From the NCBI RefSeq assembly GCF_011045125.1, contig NZ_JAAKZF010000010.1, positions 7,501-71,500 on the forward strand: a stretch of DNA of 64,000 nucleotides, in the 5' to 3' direction. This document shows positions 29,420 through 39,883 of the stretch, piece by piece. The notes beneath the pieces were generated by a model. That model was not told the DNA's origin and did not search any database. It saw nothing but the letters and a program-made list of their open reading frames with translations. Made by a program: the position numbers and the translations under genes. Source of the stretch: Allomesorhizobium camelthorni. GTDB taxonomy: Bacteria; Pseudomonadota; Alphaproteobacteria; Rhizobiales; Rhizobiaceae. Every line of letters begins with the position of its first letter. Position 1 is the stretch's first letter.

Positions 29420-29728
29420 ATGGACGCAACGGATAAGTGGCGGCACATGTCGACCGCGCCGAAGGACGGCAGCCGGTTCCTGGCGACGGTCAGGCCCGTC
29501 GAACAGGGTCCGGCCGAAGTCGACGTGGTCTACTGGGCGCGTTCCGACCAGTTCGGCATGGAAGGTTGGCGCGCCGCCGACTCCACGCCCGGAGCGATCA
29601 TCGGCTACGCCGAACCGGAGCTGATTTGCTGGATGCCGCTGCCGACGCCCAATCCCGCCCGGGAGCCGCTTTCCATACCGGATCCCTACGAGGGCGAGGA
29701 GATCCAGATCGACGGCTCCGGCATCTGA
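29420..29728 (+). CDS. Conserved hypothetical protein
   Basis: The product has 102 residues from ATG 29420, behind a GGGAGG ribosome site. It is small and tryptophan-rich: WRHMSTAPKDGSRFLATVRP, a VDVVYWARSD strand and WMPLPTPN. The 'W..MsTAPKDG..' opening with a later 'WMPLP' closing is a pattern I recall from small Rhizobiales proteins and phage DUF551-like proteins. No function is known. It lies between the divergent lysC and the convergent secA. Confidence 0.7.
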   Translation: MDATDKWRHMSTAPKDGSRFLATVRPVEQGPAEVDVVYWARSDQFGMEGWRAADSTPGAIIGYAEPELICWMPLPTPNPAREPLSIPDPYEGEEIQIDGSGI

Positions 29729-29747
29729 AGCGCGCGGCGCGCCGGCA

Positions 29748-32471
29748 TCAAGCGAACGCGCCGTGGCAGTGCTTGTACTTCTTGCCGGAGCCGCAGGGGC
29801 AGGCCTCGTTACGGCCGACCTTGCCCCAGGTTTCGGGCCGCTTCGGATCGCGGTCCTCGGGCGCGACGACGCGCGAATCCTGCATCACGGCGACAGCGAC
29901 GTCGCCGAAATCGTCCTCGCCGGTGGTGGCGTCCAGATGATGGCCGAAGCTTGAGGGCGCTTCCGGCGGCGGCGCCTCGGCGGCCTCGCGCACCAGTTCC
30001 ACCCGCATCAGCTGCGCGGTCACCGCCTGGCGCAGATTGCCGAGCATGGCCTGGAACAGCTCGAAGCCCTCGCCCTTGTATTCCTGCAGCGGGTCGCGCT
30101 GGGCGTAGCCGCGGAAGCCGACGACCGAACGCAGATGGTCGAGATTGACCAGATGCTCGCGCCAGAGATGATCGAGCGTCTGCAGGATGACCGAGCGTTC
30201 GACATAGGCCATCACCTCGGGGCCGAAGCGCTCGGCGCGTTCGGCGGCCGCCGCATTGGCGCGCTCGGTGATGCGGTCGCGGATATCTTCCTCTGCGATG
30301 CCCTCTTCCTTGACCCAGTCCTCGATCGGCAGGTCGAGATTCAGGAACTGCCGCACACCTTCCTTGAGACCAACGGCGTCCCATTGTTCGGAATAGGCGT
30401 TTTCGGGAATATGCTTGGTGACCAGTTCCTCAATCACGCCCTCGCGCATCTCGGCGATGGTCTCGGAAAGGTTTTCGCCGTCCATCAGTTCGAGGCGCTG
30501 CTCGAACACCACCTTGCGCTGGTCGTTCTGCACGTCGTCGAACTTCAGCAGGTTCTTGCGGATGTCGAAGTTGCGCGCCTCGACCTTCTTCTGCGCCTTT
30601 TCCAGCGCCTTGTTGATCCAGGGATGGATGATCGCCTCGTCTTCCTTGAGGCCGAGCTTCTGCAGCATGCCGTCCATGCGCTCGGAGCCGAAGATGCGCA
30701 TCAGGTCGTCCTGCAAGGACAGGAAGAATTTCGAGCGTCCGGGATCGCCCTGGCGGCCGGAACGGCCGCGGAGCTGGTTGTCGATGCGCCGGCTTTCATG
30801 GCGTTCGGTAGCGAGCACGTAGAGCCCGCCGGCGGCCAGCGCCTTTTCCTTCAGCCGCTGCACATCCTCGCGGATGGCCTTTTCCATGGCCTCGCGCTCG
30901 GGTCCTGCCGGCATATCGCCAAGCTCCTCGGCAATGCGCATATCGGCATTGCCGCCGAGCTGGATGTCGGTGCCGCGACCGGCCATGTTGGTGGCGATGG
31001 TGATGGCGCCGGGCTTGCCGGCCTGGGCGACGATTGCCGCCTCGCGCTCGTGGTGCCGGGCGTTCAGCACCTCGAATTCCTTGAGGCCTTCCTTGCGAAG
31101 ACGCTCGGCCAGAAGCTCGGACTTCTCGATCGAAGTGGTGCCGACCAGGATCGGCTGGTGCTTTTCCCGCGCTTCCCTGATCTCCCTGACGATCGCCTTG
31201 TATTTCTCCTCGACCGTCCGGTAGACCTCGTCGTCCTCGTCCATGCGGACGACCGGCAGGTTTGTGGGCACCTCGGTCACTTCAAGGCCGTAGATGTTGC
31301 CGAATTCCTCGGCTTCGGTGGCGGCCGTGCCGGTCATGCCGGCCAGCTTCTTGTACATGCGGAAATAGTTCTGGAACGTCACCGAGGCCAGCGTCTGGTT
31401 TTCCGGCTGGATCTGGACGTGCTCCTTGGCCTCGAGCGCCTGGTGCAGGCCCTCGGAATAGCGCCGCCCCGGCATCATGCGGCCGGTGAACTCATCGATG
31501 ATGACGATCTCGCCGTTGCGGACGATGTAGTCCTTGTCGCGCTGGAATAGCCGGTGCGCCTTCAGCGCATTGTTGACGTGATGGACAATGGCGACGTTCT
31601 CGACGTCGTAGAGCGATTCACCCTTCAGGTGGCCCGCCTCGCGCAGCATGTTTTCGAGCTTCTCGGTGCCGTCCTCGGTGAAGATCGCGGTGCGCTGCTT
31701 CTCGTCGATCTCGTAGTCGGCCGGCTCCAGCTTGAGGATGAAGGCGTCGACCGTGTTGTACATTTCCGAGCGGTCCTCGAGCGGACCGGAAATGATCAGC
31801 GGCGTGCGCGCCTCGTCGACCAGGATGGAATCGACCTCGTCGACGATCGCGTAATTGTGACCGCGCTGCACCATCTGCGCGCGCTCATATTTCATATTGT
31901 CGCGCAGATAGTCGAAGCCGAGTTCGTTGTTGGTGGCGTAGGTGACGTCGGCGGCGTAGGCCGCGCGGCGCTGGTCATCGGTCATGCCGTGCACGATGAC
32001 GCCGGTGGTCAGGCCGAGGAATTTGTAGATGCGGCCCATCCATTCGGAGTCGCGCGTTGCCAGGTAGTCGTTGACCGTGACGACATGGACGCCCTTGCCT
32101 TCGAGCGCGTTGAGATAGACCGGCAGGGTCGCAACCAGCGTCTTGCCCTCGCCGGTGCGCATCTCGGCGATATTGCCGCCGTGGAGCACCATGCCGCCGA
32201 TGAGCTGCACGTCGAAGGGGCGCAGGCCGAGCACGCGCTTGGCGGCCTCGCGCACCGTGGCGAAGGCGGGAACGAGAAGATCGTCGACGCTGGATCCGTC
32301 GGCAAGCTGCTGCCGGAACTGGTCGGTGCGGGCCCTGAGCGCCTCGTCGGAGAGCGCCTGTATTTCGCTTTCCAGCGCGCTGATCGCCTCCACCCTGGGC
32401 CGCGTCGCTTTGATGCGACGGTCGTTGGAGGAGCCGAAAATCTTACGGGCGATGCCGCCGAGACTGACCAT
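29748..32471 (-). CDS. secA: Preprotein translocase subunit SecA
   Basis: SecA is the ATPase motor that drives proteins through SecYEG. Start ATG 32471 gives [21 protein letters not shown], and the 907 residues match alphaproteobacterial SecA. Visible are nucleotide-binding domain 1 with MRTGEGKTL and [20 protein letters not shown], the preprotein cross-linking domain, nucleotide-binding domain 2 ([25 protein letters not shown]), the helical scaffold, and the C-terminal zinc-binding SEC-C motif ([19 protein letters not shown]). It is divergent from the parvulin isomerase gene, an export-related pairing. The longer open frame upstream of 32471 is not family-like. Confidence 0.98.
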   Translation of the reverse strand: MVSLGGIARKIFGSSNDRRIKATRPRVEAISALESEIQALSDEALRARTDQFRQQLADGSSVDDLLVPAFATVREAAKRVLGLRPFDVQLIGGMVLHGGNIAEMRTGEGKTLVATLPVYLNALEGKGVHVVTVNDYLATRDSEWMGRIYKFLGLTTGVIVHGMTDDQRRAAYAADVTYATNNELGFDYLRDNMKYERAQMVQRGHNYAIVDEVDSILVDEARTPLIISGPLEDRSEMYNTVDAFILKLEPADYEIDEKQRTAIFTEDGTEKLENMLREAGHLKGESLYDVENVAIVHHVNNALKAHRLFQRDKDYIVRNGEIVIIDEFTGRMMPGRRYSEGLHQALEAKEHVQIQPENQTLASVTFQNYFRMYKKLAGMTGTAATEAEEFGNIYGLEVTEVPTNLPVVRMDEDDEVYRTVEEKYKAIVREIREAREKHQPILVGTTSIEKSELLAERLRKEGLKEFEVLNARHHEREAAIVAQAGKPGAITIATNMAGRGTDIQLGGNADMRIAEELGDMPAGPEREAMEKAIREDVQRLKEKALAAGGLYVLATERHESRRIDNQLRGRSGRQGDPGRSKFFLSLQDDLMRIFGSERMDGMLQKLGLKEDEAIIHPWINKALEKAQKKVEARNFDIRKNLLKFDDVQNDQRKVVFEQRLELMDGENLSETIAEMREGVIEELVTKHIPENAYSEQWDAVGLKEGVRQFLNLDLPIEDWVKEEGIAEEDIRDRITERANAAAAERAERFGPEVMAYVERSVILQTLDHLWREHLVNLDHLRSVVGFRGYAQRDPLQEYKGEGFELFQAMLGNLRQAVTAQLMRVELVREAAEAPPPEAPSSFGHHLDATTGEDDFGDVAVAVMQDSRVVAPEDRDPKRPETWGKVGRNEACPCGSGKKYKHCHGAFA

Positions 32472-32707
32472 CAAGTGCTCTTTCAATCCGTATGTGCCGG
32501 CCGGGCGCCGGCTGAACCCGCCAGAATGTGCCGAGGCAGATTCGAACGTGAAAAAGCGCCCGGAAAACGGTTCTGGACGCAAAGACGAAGGACAGATAAG
32601 AGGGGGCAGAAGCGATGTCAACGTTGCAGCGATGCTGCCCGGCGCGCCGAATTCCGCCATATTCAGGCTGATTGAAGCGCGTTCAGCTACCGGATCGGAG
32701 TATAGTC

Positions 32708-33622
32708 ATGAGCATCAAACACCCACGCGCCGCGCTCGCCGGCATCGGCATGGCCGTCGGCATCAGCGTCCTCGCAGCGATCAGCGCAGGCGCGCAGGAA
32801 ACCCCGGCTCCCGCCACGCCGGCGGCCCCGGCACAGACGGCTCCCGACCCGGCGACGGTCGTCGCCACCGTCAACGGCCAGTCGATCACGGAGGCCGACC
32901 TGACCTTGGCCGAGGCCGACCTCGACCAGCAGTTCTCACGCCTTCCGCCCGAGCAGCGCCGCGCCGCGGCTTTGTCGGCGCTGATCGAAATCCGGCTGCT
33001 TGCCTCGGAAGCCGAGGCCAAGGGGCTGGACAAGGATCCCGAATTCGAACGCCGCATGGCTTTCCTCGAGCAGCGCGCGCTGCACAGCGCCGTCATCGAC
33101 CATGAGGTCTCCTCCAAGATTACCGACGAGGAGATCCGTAAGCGCTACGACACCGAGATGTCGAACACGCCACCGGTCAACGAGGTCAAGGCCCGGCACA
33201 TACTGGTCAAGACCAAGGAAGAGGCCGACGCGATCATCAAGCAGCTCGACGCCGGCGGCGATTTCGAGAAACTCGCCAACGAAAACACCACCGACCCGAG
33301 CGGCAAGGCCACGGGCGGCGATCTCGGCTATTTCGGCCCCGGCCAGATGGTGCCGGAATTCGAGAAGGCGGCCTTCGCGCTCGACGTCGGCGCCTATTCG
33401 AAACAGCCGGTGCAGAGCCAGTTCGGCTTCCACGTCATCAAGGTCGAGGACAAGCGCGCCCAGCAGCCGCCGGCCTTCGACCAGGTCAAGGACCAGATCC
33501 GCTCGATCCTGCTGCGCGAGAATTATTTCGCGCTGGTCAAGTCGCTGCGCGGCGCCGCCAAGGTCGACATCGCCGACGCCGAGCTCAAGAAGGCGGTCGA
33601 GCAGGTCGACGGCGGGCAGTAG
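32708..33622 (+). CDS. Parvulin-type peptidyl-prolyl cis-trans isomerase, exported
   Basis: This 304-residue periplasmic folding helper starts at ATG 32708. The signal peptide ends near ISAGAQ and a Pro/Ala linker follows. A SurA-like helical domain then contains the first-helix signature VVATVNGQSITEADLTLAEADL. The parvulin (rotamase) domain spans about 145-245, with VKARHILVKTKEEADAI, GGDLGYFGPGQMVPEFEKAAF and QSQFGFHVIKVEDK. It is divergent from secA, with 236 bases between the two starts, consistent with a role on newly exported proteins. Confidence 0.92.
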   Translation: MSIKHPRAALAGIGMAVGISVLAAISAGAQETPAPATPAAPAQTAPDPATVVATVNGQSITEADLTLAEADLDQQFSRLPPEQRRAAALSALIEIRLLASEAEAKGLDKDPEFERRMAFLEQRALHSAVIDHEVSSKITDEEIRKRYDTEMSNTPPVNEVKARHILVKTKEEADAIIKQLDAGGDFEKLANENTTDPSGKATGGDLGYFGPGQMVPEFEKAAFALDVGAYSKQPVQSQFGFHVIKVEDKRAQQPPAFDQVKDQIRSILLRENYFALVKSLRGAAKVDIADAELKKAVEQVDGGQ

Positions 33623-33846
33623 CGCGGCGGCCGCCGGCTTCAGCGCTGGCAGCCTTGCTGGCATAGGTCGTCGTCACCGGTACGGGCCGCAACGGGGCTT
33701 GCACCGGCGACGGCGCTTAGCGGAATTTCACTTCTGCTCCTGAAACAAACTGCTCGGGCCGCGACATTTCACTGAAACATCCCGGCCATAGTTCTCCGCA
33801 CCACTGAAGAAGACGGCCGGGCATCGGCCTGAAACAGGAGCGGAAC

Positions 33847-34182
33847 ATGACATTCAAAAATATTGCCGTCGCGGCGTCGGCCGTCCTTGCACTCGGCGGC
33901 GCTGCTGCGGCCGGCGACCTGAAGCCGATGCACTCGCGCAGCATCAATCTCGGCACTATCACCGGCGTCGCCTACTATACCGTCGAACCGGACGGCTACC
34001 ATGTGGTGGCGACACTCGCACAGAACGACGCCGGCGCGCCCGTTCGCTTCGAGACGGTCCTGGTATCCGGTCAGACCATGACGCTGTCGACGCCGCGCGC
34101 GGCGGGAATGCCGCCGGTCAAGGTCGAGATCGGCAGGACAGCCGATCAGATCCACGTCCTGGAAGCACTCGCGACCAACTAA
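33847..34182 (+). CDS. Small exported hypothetical protein
   Basis: The 111-residue product has a signal peptide (MTFKNIAVAASAVLALGGAAAAGD) and a probable all-beta mature domain of about 88 residues (INLGTITGVAYYTVEPDGYHVVATLAQ; RFETVLVSGQTMTLSTP). The start has an AACAGGAGCGGAAC ribosome site. I recall similar rhizobial proteins without known function. It lies alone between the isomerase and a convergent TetR gene. Confidence 0.75.
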   Translation: MTFKNIAVAASAVLALGGAAAAGDLKPMHSRSINLGTITGVAYYTVEPDGYHVVATLAQNDAGAPVRFETVLVSGQTMTLSTPRAAGMPPVKVEIGRTADQIHVLEALATN

Positions 34183-34236
34183 CCTGTGCGCGAAACAGGC
34201 CGCTTGGATTCTTCGCGGTCATAGGCGGGAAGCATC

Positions 34237-34836
34237 TCAGGCGCCTGCGAGCAGGCCCTTGGCGATGATCCGCACTGCCTTGCGGATCGTCTCGTCGTCT
34301 TCGTCGAGACGGTTCGTCAGGAGATGGATCCACGCATAGCCCGACAGCATGTCGGCGACGAGGGTGGGGTCGACCCCGGCGGCGACCTCGCCCCTCGCCT
34401 TGGCGCGCTCGACCATCTGCCCTGTATGGGCACGCCGCTCCCTTGCATAATCCGCTAGCGCGGCGGAGGCGGTCGCGTCCGATTGCGCCTCGGCGACGAA
34501 GGAGCGGAAGATGCTGCCGGCCGGTGTATCCCGCCACTGCCTGAGCAGGCTTTTCAGGAAGCGGAACATATCTTCCTCTAACGAACCCGTATCGGCATAG
34601 TCGATGTCGCGCTTCTGGCGCTGGTAAACGTCGAGTAGAAGCGCGGCCTTGCTGGGCCACCAGCGGTAGATGGTCGGCTTGCCGGCACGGGCGCGGCGAG
34701 CGACCGCCTCGATGGAAAAGCCGGCATAGCCTGCCTCGAGCAAGACCGCCTCCGCCGCGTCACGAATGGCGTCGGCGCTGTCCGGATTGCGCTTGGCGCC
34801 GATCGAGCGGCGCGCTTTTTCGGGTGGCTTTTCCAT
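34237..34836 (-). CDS. TetR/AcrR family transcriptional regulator
   Basis: This 199-residue regulator has the N-terminal helix-turn-helix [45 protein letters not shown] (PTIYRWW is typical). The C-terminal ligand domain is of the TetR_C_11/AefR-like kind. It is divergent from a small membrane protein gene, and the intergenic DNA contains a long inverted repeat. It probably represses both genes. The inducer is unknown. Confidence 0.88.
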   Translation of the reverse strand: MEKPPEKARRSIGAKRNPDSADAIRDAAEAVLLEAGYAGFSIEAVARRARAGKPTIYRWWPSKAALLLDVYQRQKRDIDYADTGSLEEDMFRFLKSLLRQWRDTPAGSIFRSFVAEAQSDATASAALADYARERRAHTGQMVERAKARGEVAAGVDPTLVADMLSGYAWIHLLTNRLDEDDETIRKAVRIIAKGLLAGA

Positions 34837-34888
34837 CAGTCTTCCTGAAAATTTTCAACGCAATGTAGCACAGAGGCTTGACGAAACG

Positions 34889-34923
34889 AAACGGTTCGTT
34901 CTATCTAACGGAACGTACCGTTT
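34889..34923. promoter_or_regulatory. Candidate TetR operator
   Basis: The inverted repeat AAACGGT (34889-34895) and ACCGTTT (34917-34923) lies between the divergent TetR and small membrane protein starts. The inner half-sites CGTTC and GGAACG add further symmetry. Position and symmetry suggest the binding site of the adjacent regulator. Confidence 0.6.
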
Positions 34924-34939
34924 CGATGGAGAATTCGCC

Positions 34940-35179
34940 ATGAGCACATCCCCCGCACCCACCCGTTTCTCGCGTCCGCGCTTCGCCCTGCTGGTGATGC
35001 TCGGCGTCTATCCGCTCATCACCGGGCTGCTCTATATCGTCGTTCCGCTGACCGATGGCTGGGCCACATGGCAGCGCACGCTGGTCATCGTTCCCCTGAT
35101 GGTCGTGACCATCATCTGGGGCCTGATCCCAGGCGTGCAGAAGCTGTTTCGCGGCTTCATCAATCCGGCCAGCCGCTGA
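34940..35179 (+). CDS. Small inner-membrane protein
   Basis: The 79-residue product from ATG 34940 is dominated by two hydrophobic helices (FALLVMLGVYPLITGLLYIVVPL and LVIVPLMVVTIIWGLIPGVQKLF) with a basic, Pro-rich N-terminus. Proteins of this size and shape are common beside TetR genes in Rhizobiales, and I know of no assigned function. Control by the divergent regulator is likely because the candidate operator lies 17 bases upstream. Confidence 0.75.
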   Translation: MSTSPAPTRFSRPRFALLVMLGVYPLITGLLYIVVPLTDGWATWQRTLVIVPLMVVTIIWGLIPGVQKLFRGFINPASR

Positions 35180-35249
35180 ACCTGGCGCCGACAGGACAGT
35201 AGGTGGCAGGAACAATGCAACCCTGGAGGGACGAAGCCGTTCACCCGGC

Positions 35250-36128
35250 ATGAAGGCAAGGACCATCCTGGAAGCCCCGTCGAGGCTCGGCCTGTCGTCG
35301 ACCGGCGTGGAAATGCTGCCCAAGGCGCTGCTCGCCGCCGGGTTTGCCGAAAAGATCGGCGCACAGCGCGGCGGTAAAGTTCCCCCGCCGCCGCACGACG
35401 AGAAGGTCGACGCCGCGACAGGCGTTCTGAACCTCGCCGGGATCGCCGCCTATACCGTCACGCTGGCGGATGCGATCGAGCCGCTGCTGGCGGGAGACGA
35501 GATGCCGGTCGTGCTGGGCGGCGACTGCTCGATCCTGCTCGGATGCCTGCTAGCCGCGCGGCGGCGCGGACGTTCCGGCCTGCTCTTCCTCGACGGACAT
35601 GCGGATTTCTTCCAGCCCTCGGCGGAGCCGAAGGGCGAGGTCGCTTCGATGGAACTGGCAATCGCCGTCGGCCGCCACGACACGGTTCTCGCCAGGCCGG
35701 AGGGCCGCTCGCCCCTGATCCGGGAAGAGGATGTCGTTGCTTTCGGCCGCCGCGACGAACAGGATTCGGACGAGCACGGCAGCCAGCGGATCGAGGACAG
35801 CGGCATCGAGCTGATCAATCTCACGCGCATTCGCGACGCCGGCATTGCCGCGGCAACGGACCAGGCGCTCGACCGTCTCGCCGGGTTCGACGGGTTCTGG
35901 CTGCACCTGGATGCGGACGTACTCGACGCCGAGATCATGCCTGCCGTGGATCACATCGTGGAAGGCGGGCTCGCCTGGGATGAACTCATCCATGTCCTGC
36001 GGCGAGCCTTTGCGACCGGGCGGGTTTTAGGCATGGACATCACCATCCTCAATCCGGCGCTCGACAAGGACGGATCGATTGTCGCCCGTTTCGTCGACGC
36101 GGTGGCGTCCGGTATGAAGGCCGACTGA
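35250..36128 (+). CDS. Arginase/agmatinase family protein
   Basis: The 292-residue ureohydrolase-fold protein shows the manganese-site motifs VVLGGDCS, LFLDGHADF and WLHLDADVLDAEIMPAVDH. In arginases and agmatinases the first motif is GGDHS, so one His ligand is Cys here. The other ligands (D, H, D and D, D) look retained. The family hydrolyses guanidino groups to urea, but the substitution makes the substrate uncertain. I infer a member of the poorly characterised 'arginase family' group. The gene stands alone with no partner that would suggest a pathway; argJ downstream probably has its own promoter. Confidence 0.82.
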   Translation: MKARTILEAPSRLGLSSTGVEMLPKALLAAGFAEKIGAQRGGKVPPPPHDEKVDAATGVLNLAGIAAYTVTLADAIEPLLAGDEMPVVLGGDCSILLGCLLAARRRGRSGLLFLDGHADFFQPSAEPKGEVASMELAIAVGRHDTVLARPEGRSPLIREEDVVAFGRRDEQDSDEHGSQRIEDSGIELINLTRIRDAGIAAATDQALDRLAGFDGFWLHLDADVLDAEIMPAVDHIVEGGLAWDELIHVLRRAFATGRVLGMDITILNPALDKDGSIVARFVDAVASGMKAD

Positions 36129-36248
36129 TTTTCAGGCGTCGCGTGCCCGCTGATCGCCGAGCGTGGCGCCGGCGCAAAACGCCTTGCGCCGGCAAGCGCT
36201 ATCGGGCAAACGAGCTTCGTTTTCCTTCCCTTGCCGACCGAGACGCCC

Positions 36249-37490
36249 ATGTCGACCGCCATTTCACCGCTTGCGCCCAAGAAATATCCGAAAATGCCGG
36301 CGATCGAGGGCGTGCGCATCGCCACCGCCGAAGCCGGAATAAAATACAAGAACCGCACCGATCTGCTCGCCATTGTGTTCGACGAGGGCACGCAGGTCGC
36401 CGGCGTGTTCACCCGCTCCAAATGCCCGTCGGCCCCTGTCGATTTCTGCCGCGAGAACCTTTCGGGCGGCAAGGCGCGCATGCTGGTGGTCAACTCCGGC
36501 AACGCCAACGCCTTCACCGGCAAGAAAGGCCGCGAGACAACCGCGATGACCGGCAAAGCTGCGGCTGAAGCCGCTGGCTGCAAGCCCGGCGAAGTGTTTT
36601 TGGCTTCAACCGGCGTCATCGGCGAACCGCTCGACGCAGGCCGCTTCAGCCATCTCCTCGCCGGCATGGCGAGAGACGCCAAGCCCGACCTGTGGACCGA
36701 GGCCGCCAGGGCGATCATGACCACCGACACCTATCCCAAGGTCGCCACCGCCACGGTAAAGCTCGGCGACGCGGAGGTGACGATCAACGGCATCGCCAAG
36801 GGCGCCGGAATGATCGCGCCGGACATGGCGACGATGCTGTCCTTCGTGGCGACCGACGCGCCGCTCTCGGCCGCGGCGCTGCAGAGCCTCCTGTCGAAAG
36901 GCGTCGGCGCGACCTTCAACGCCGTCACCGTCGACAGCGACACTTCGACCAGCGACACGCTGATGTTGTTTGCCACCGGGGCGGCGGCCAAGCGTGGCGC
37001 GCCGCGGATCACCGACCCGAACGATGCGCGCCTCGCCCAGTTCCGGCGGGCGCTGAACCGGCTGCTCAAGAATCTCGCTTTGCAGGTGGTGCGCGACGGC
37101 GAGGGCGCGCGCAAGCAGGTCGAAGTGACCGTCACCGGTGCGAAATCCTCGCGCTCGGCGAAGAAGATCGCGCTGTCGATCGCGAATTCCCCGCTGGTCA
37201 AGACGGCCGTGGCCGGGGAGGACGCCAATTGGGGCCGCGTCGTCATGGCGGTCGGCAAGGCCGGCGAGCCGGCCGACCGCGACCGCCTGTCGATCTGGTT
37301 CGGCGACAACCGCCTGGCGGTCGAGGGCGAGCGCGACCCGGACTATTCGGAGGCCGCGACCTCTGCCTATATGAAGCGCGACGAGATCGCGATCCGCGCC
37401 GACCTCGGCATCGGGCGCGGCAAGGCGACGGTGTGGACCTGCGACCTCACCAAGGAATATGTCGCCATCAATGGCGACTACCGGAGCTGA
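36249..37490 (+). CDS. argJ: Bifunctional glutamate N-acetyltransferase/amino-acid acetyltransferase ArgJ
   Basis: This arginine-synthesis enzyme moves acetyl from N-acetylornithine to glutamate and may also use acetyl-CoA. It is made as a precursor that cleaves itself in the motif [16 protein letters not shown], where the threonine of ATM becomes the N-terminal nucleophile of the beta chain. The 413 residues from ATG 36249 match the family; the TTG further upstream is not needed. [13 protein letters not shown] and DTSTSDT are conserved substrate-binding segments. It is followed after 64 bases by a GNAT-mutT pair, as in other rhizobia. Confidence 0.96.
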   Translation: MSTAISPLAPKKYPKMPAIEGVRIATAEAGIKYKNRTDLLAIVFDEGTQVAGVFTRSKCPSAPVDFCRENLSGGKARMLVVNSGNANAFTGKKGRETTAMTGKAAAEAAGCKPGEVFLASTGVIGEPLDAGRFSHLLAGMARDAKPDLWTEAARAIMTTDTYPKVATATVKLGDAEVTINGIAKGAGMIAPDMATMLSFVATDAPLSAAALQSLLSKGVGATFNAVTVDSDTSTSDTLMLFATGAAAKRGAPRITDPNDARLAQFRRALNRLLKNLALQVVRDGEGARKQVEVTVTGAKSSRSAKKIALSIANSPLVKTAVAGEDANWGRVVMAVGKAGEPADRDRLSIWFGDNRLAVEGERDPDYSEAATSAYMKRDEIAIRADLGIGRGKATVWTCDLTKEYVAINGDYRS

Positions 37491-37554
37491 GAGGCTGCAT
37501 GCAAATCCTATTCCGCCGGACACCGGACGCGACTTTCCTTTCATAGATTGACTC

Positions 37555-38328
37555 ATGCCCGACACCTCTCCCCACCCCGAACTCGCCAAGGTGCGCCGCT
37601 ACGAAGCGGCGGGCTTTCGCGCCTGGCCGGCGGCGGCCGTGCATTATGACGGCACATGGCTGGTGCGGCTGACGGCTGGCCATCCGGCCAAGCGGCTGAA
37701 CTCGGTCAATCCGCTCGATCCGGGCGACGTCGTCAACATCGAGGAGCGCATCGCCCGCGCGGCGCGCCGCTTCGACGCCTATGGCAGGCCGCTCACCTTC
37801 CGCATGTCGCCGCTCTCGGGCGTCGCGCTGTCGCGCCATCTCGATGCCGAGGGCTGGTCGGTGTTCTCGGAATCGCTGGTCATGCGCGCGCCGCTCGACG
37901 ACGCGGCGATCGCCGAGGCGATGGACCAGATTCCGCTGAAGGATATGGGCCGCTTCATCGGCGCGGCGCTGAAGGTTCACGGCTCCGATGCGTCGCTGCG
38001 GCCCGGCCTTTCCGAAATCCTCGGCTCGATCCAGCCCGAGGCCGGGCTGTTCGTGGTCGAGCATGACGAGGAGCCGCTGGCAACCGCGATCTGCGTGCAT
38101 GACGGCGACCTTGCCGGCCTGTTCGAGATCGCGACGGACGCCGCCCATCGCGGCAAGGGTCACGGCCGGCGCATCGTGCTATCCGCGCTGAAATGGGCGC
38201 GCCTGCGCGGCGCCCGCGAGGCGTGGCTGCAGGTGGAGGCCGACAATGAGGCCGCGCTCGGCCTCTATCGCTCGATCGGGTTCTCCGAGATCTACCGCTA
38301 TCATTACCGCCGGCCGCCGGAGGCGTGA
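37555..38328 (+). CDS. GNAT family N-acetyltransferase
   Basis: The product has 257 residues. The N-terminal 120 residues are a less conserved domain ([50 protein letters not shown]). The GNAT domain follows, with [20 protein letters not shown] (acetyl-CoA loop HRGKGHG) and the final [19 protein letters not shown] motif. This two-part form is regularly encoded between argJ and mutT in Rhizobiales. Its ATGA overlap with mutT shows coupling. The acetyl acceptor is unknown. Confidence 0.87.
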   Translation: MPDTSPHPELAKVRRYEAAGFRAWPAAAVHYDGTWLVRLTAGHPAKRLNSVNPLDPGDVVNIEERIARAARRFDAYGRPLTFRMSPLSGVALSRHLDAEGWSVFSESLVMRAPLDDAAIAEAMDQIPLKDMGRFIGAALKVHGSDASLRPGLSEILGSIQPEAGLFVVEHDEEPLATAICVHDGDLAGLFEIATDAAHRGKGHGRRIVLSALKWARLRGAREAWLQVEADNEAALGLYRSIGFSEIYRYHYRRPPEA

Positions 38329-38741
38329 TGACGGATGGGAGCAAGCCCGTGGTGTTGGTGGCCGCCTGCGCGCTGGTCGACGCCGACGGGCGTGTGCTCA
38401 TGGCGCAGCGCCCGGAGGGAAAGCCGCTTGCCGGCCTGTGGGAATTTCCCGGCGGCAAGGTAGAGCCCGGCGAAACGCCGGAGGAGACCGTCATTCGCGA
38501 GCTGCGCGAAGAGCTCGGCATCGAGACCAAGGTTGCGTGCCTCGCGCCGCTGACCTTCGCCAGCCATTCTTACGAGAGCTTTCATCTTTTGATGCCGCTT
38601 TTCGTCTGCCGTCGCTTCTGGGGCACGCCCCACCCGCATGAGGGGCAGGCGCTGAAATGGGTGCGCCCGCGCCAGATGCGCGATTATCCCATGCCGCCGG
38701 CCGACATCCCTCTGATCCCGTTCCTGATCGACCTTCTTTAG
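38325..38741 (+). CDS. mutT: (d)CTP/8-oxo-dGTP diphosphatase, MutT-type Nudix hydrolase
   Basis: The 138-residue Nudix hydrolase removes oxidised nucleotides such as 8-oxo-dGTP from the pool. The Nudix box is complete: [23 protein letters not shown]. The N-terminus [37 protein letters not shown] is characteristic of MutT. It overlaps the upstream GNAT gene by four bases. The symbol is given by family resemblance and gene order. Confidence 0.92.
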   Translation: MMTDGSKPVVLVAACALVDADGRVLMAQRPEGKPLAGLWEFPGGKVEPGETPEETVIRELREELGIETKVACLAPLTFASHSYESFHLLMPLFVCRRFWGTPHPHEGQALKWVRPRQMRDYPMPPADIPLIPFLIDLL

Positions 38742-38808
38742 TTCGCCGGAACTAAATGCCCCGCCGGCAACGTTACTCATAACGTGAAGCCGCCGGGAAC
38801 CGATCTCA

Positions 38809-39882
38809 ATGCCAGCCGACGCCTATGTGAACCGCATCGCGACGGCCGTGCCGGACAATGAAGTGCACCGCTTTTTCCTGGATTTCGCGGCTTCGCTGCT
38901 GGCAGCCGATCCGCGCAGCCAGCAGATATTCAGCCGCATGGCCGACAGGGCCGGCATCGAGCAGCGCTATTCCTGCTTCGCGCCGACCGGCGACCCGTCG
39001 GGCGGAGCACTTGACCGCGACGGGATTTTCCGGCGCGACGCATTCCCCGGCACTGGGCAGCGCATGGAGATGTTCGACCGGGCAGCGCCCGAACTCGCGC
39101 AAAAGACCGTCCAACGGCTGCTACCCGAGGCCGAGCGCTCAGGCGTCAGCCATTTGATCGTCGCAACCTGCACCGGCTTTTCCGCGCCGGGCATAGATCT
39201 CGAACTGGTGGCCCGGTGCGGCCTGCCGCCCTCGGTCGAGCGTACGATGATCGGCTTCGTGGGCTGCTACGCCGCGATCAACGCGTTGAAGCTGGCGCGG
39301 CATATCGTGCGTTCCAAGCCGGCGGCGCGGGTTCTGGTCGTCAATGTCGAGATCTGCACGCTGCACCTCAAGGAAACCCACGATCTCGAAAAGCTCCTGT
39401 CTTTCTGCCTGTGGGGCGACGGCTGCGCGGCAGCCCTCGTCACCGCCGAGCCGCACGGCCTGCAGCTTGACGGCTTTCATGCCGCGATAGCGCCAGACCG
39501 CCGCGACCTGATGAGCTGGCACATCCGTGACGACGGCTTCGACATGCATCTTTCCGGCCAGGTTCCGGCCGCACTCCAGGAAATCCTTGGCAAGGAGATC
39601 AGCGCGATACTGCACGGCCGCGCGACAGCCGAGATCGACCTGTGGGCCATCCATCCCGGCGGGAGATCGGTTCTCGACGCCGCCGAACGGGCGCTCGGGC
39701 TAGGCCCGCAGGCGCTGGACGATTCGCGCGAAGTGTTGCGGGCGAACGGCAATATGTCGTCGGCGACGATCATGTTCGTTCTGGAGCGGATGCTGAAGCG
39801 CGCCGCGCCCGGCCAACTCGGCTGCGCCATGGCGTTCGGCCCGGGGCTGACGGCCGAGACCATGATTTTCAGGACGGCGTAA
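38809..39882 (+). CDS. Type III polyketide synthase
   Basis: This 357-residue chalcone/stilbene-synthase-like enzyme extends an acyl starter with malonyl-CoA and cyclises the product. The catalytic triad is visible: Cys153 in GFVGCYAAINAL, His282 in AIHPGGRS and Asn315 in NGNMSSAT. The N-terminal half lacks the plant CoA-binding KxxxxR context, as usual in bacteria. It heads a tight three-gene operon: the methyltransferase starts one base after its stop, and the flavoprotein overlaps that. The arrangement parallels the Streptomyces srsABC phenolic-lipid operon, suggesting alkylresorcinol, alkylpyrone or alkylquinone products. The product identity is inference. Confidence 0.93.
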   Translation: MPADAYVNRIATAVPDNEVHRFFLDFAASLLAADPRSQQIFSRMADRAGIEQRYSCFAPTGDPSGGALDRDGIFRRDAFPGTGQRMEMFDRAAPELAQKTVQRLLPEAERSGVSHLIVATCTGFSAPGIDLELVARCGLPPSVERTMIGFVGCYAAINALKLARHIVRSKPAARVLVVNVEICTLHLKETHDLEKLLSFCLWGDGCAAALVTAEPHGLQLDGFHAAIAPDRRDLMSWHIRDDGFDMHLSGQVPAALQEILGKEISAILHGRATAEIDLWAIHPGGRSVLDAAERALGLGPQALDDSREVLRANGNMSSATIMFVLERMLKRAAPGQLGCAMAFGPGLTAETMIFRTA

Positions 39883-39883
39883 C

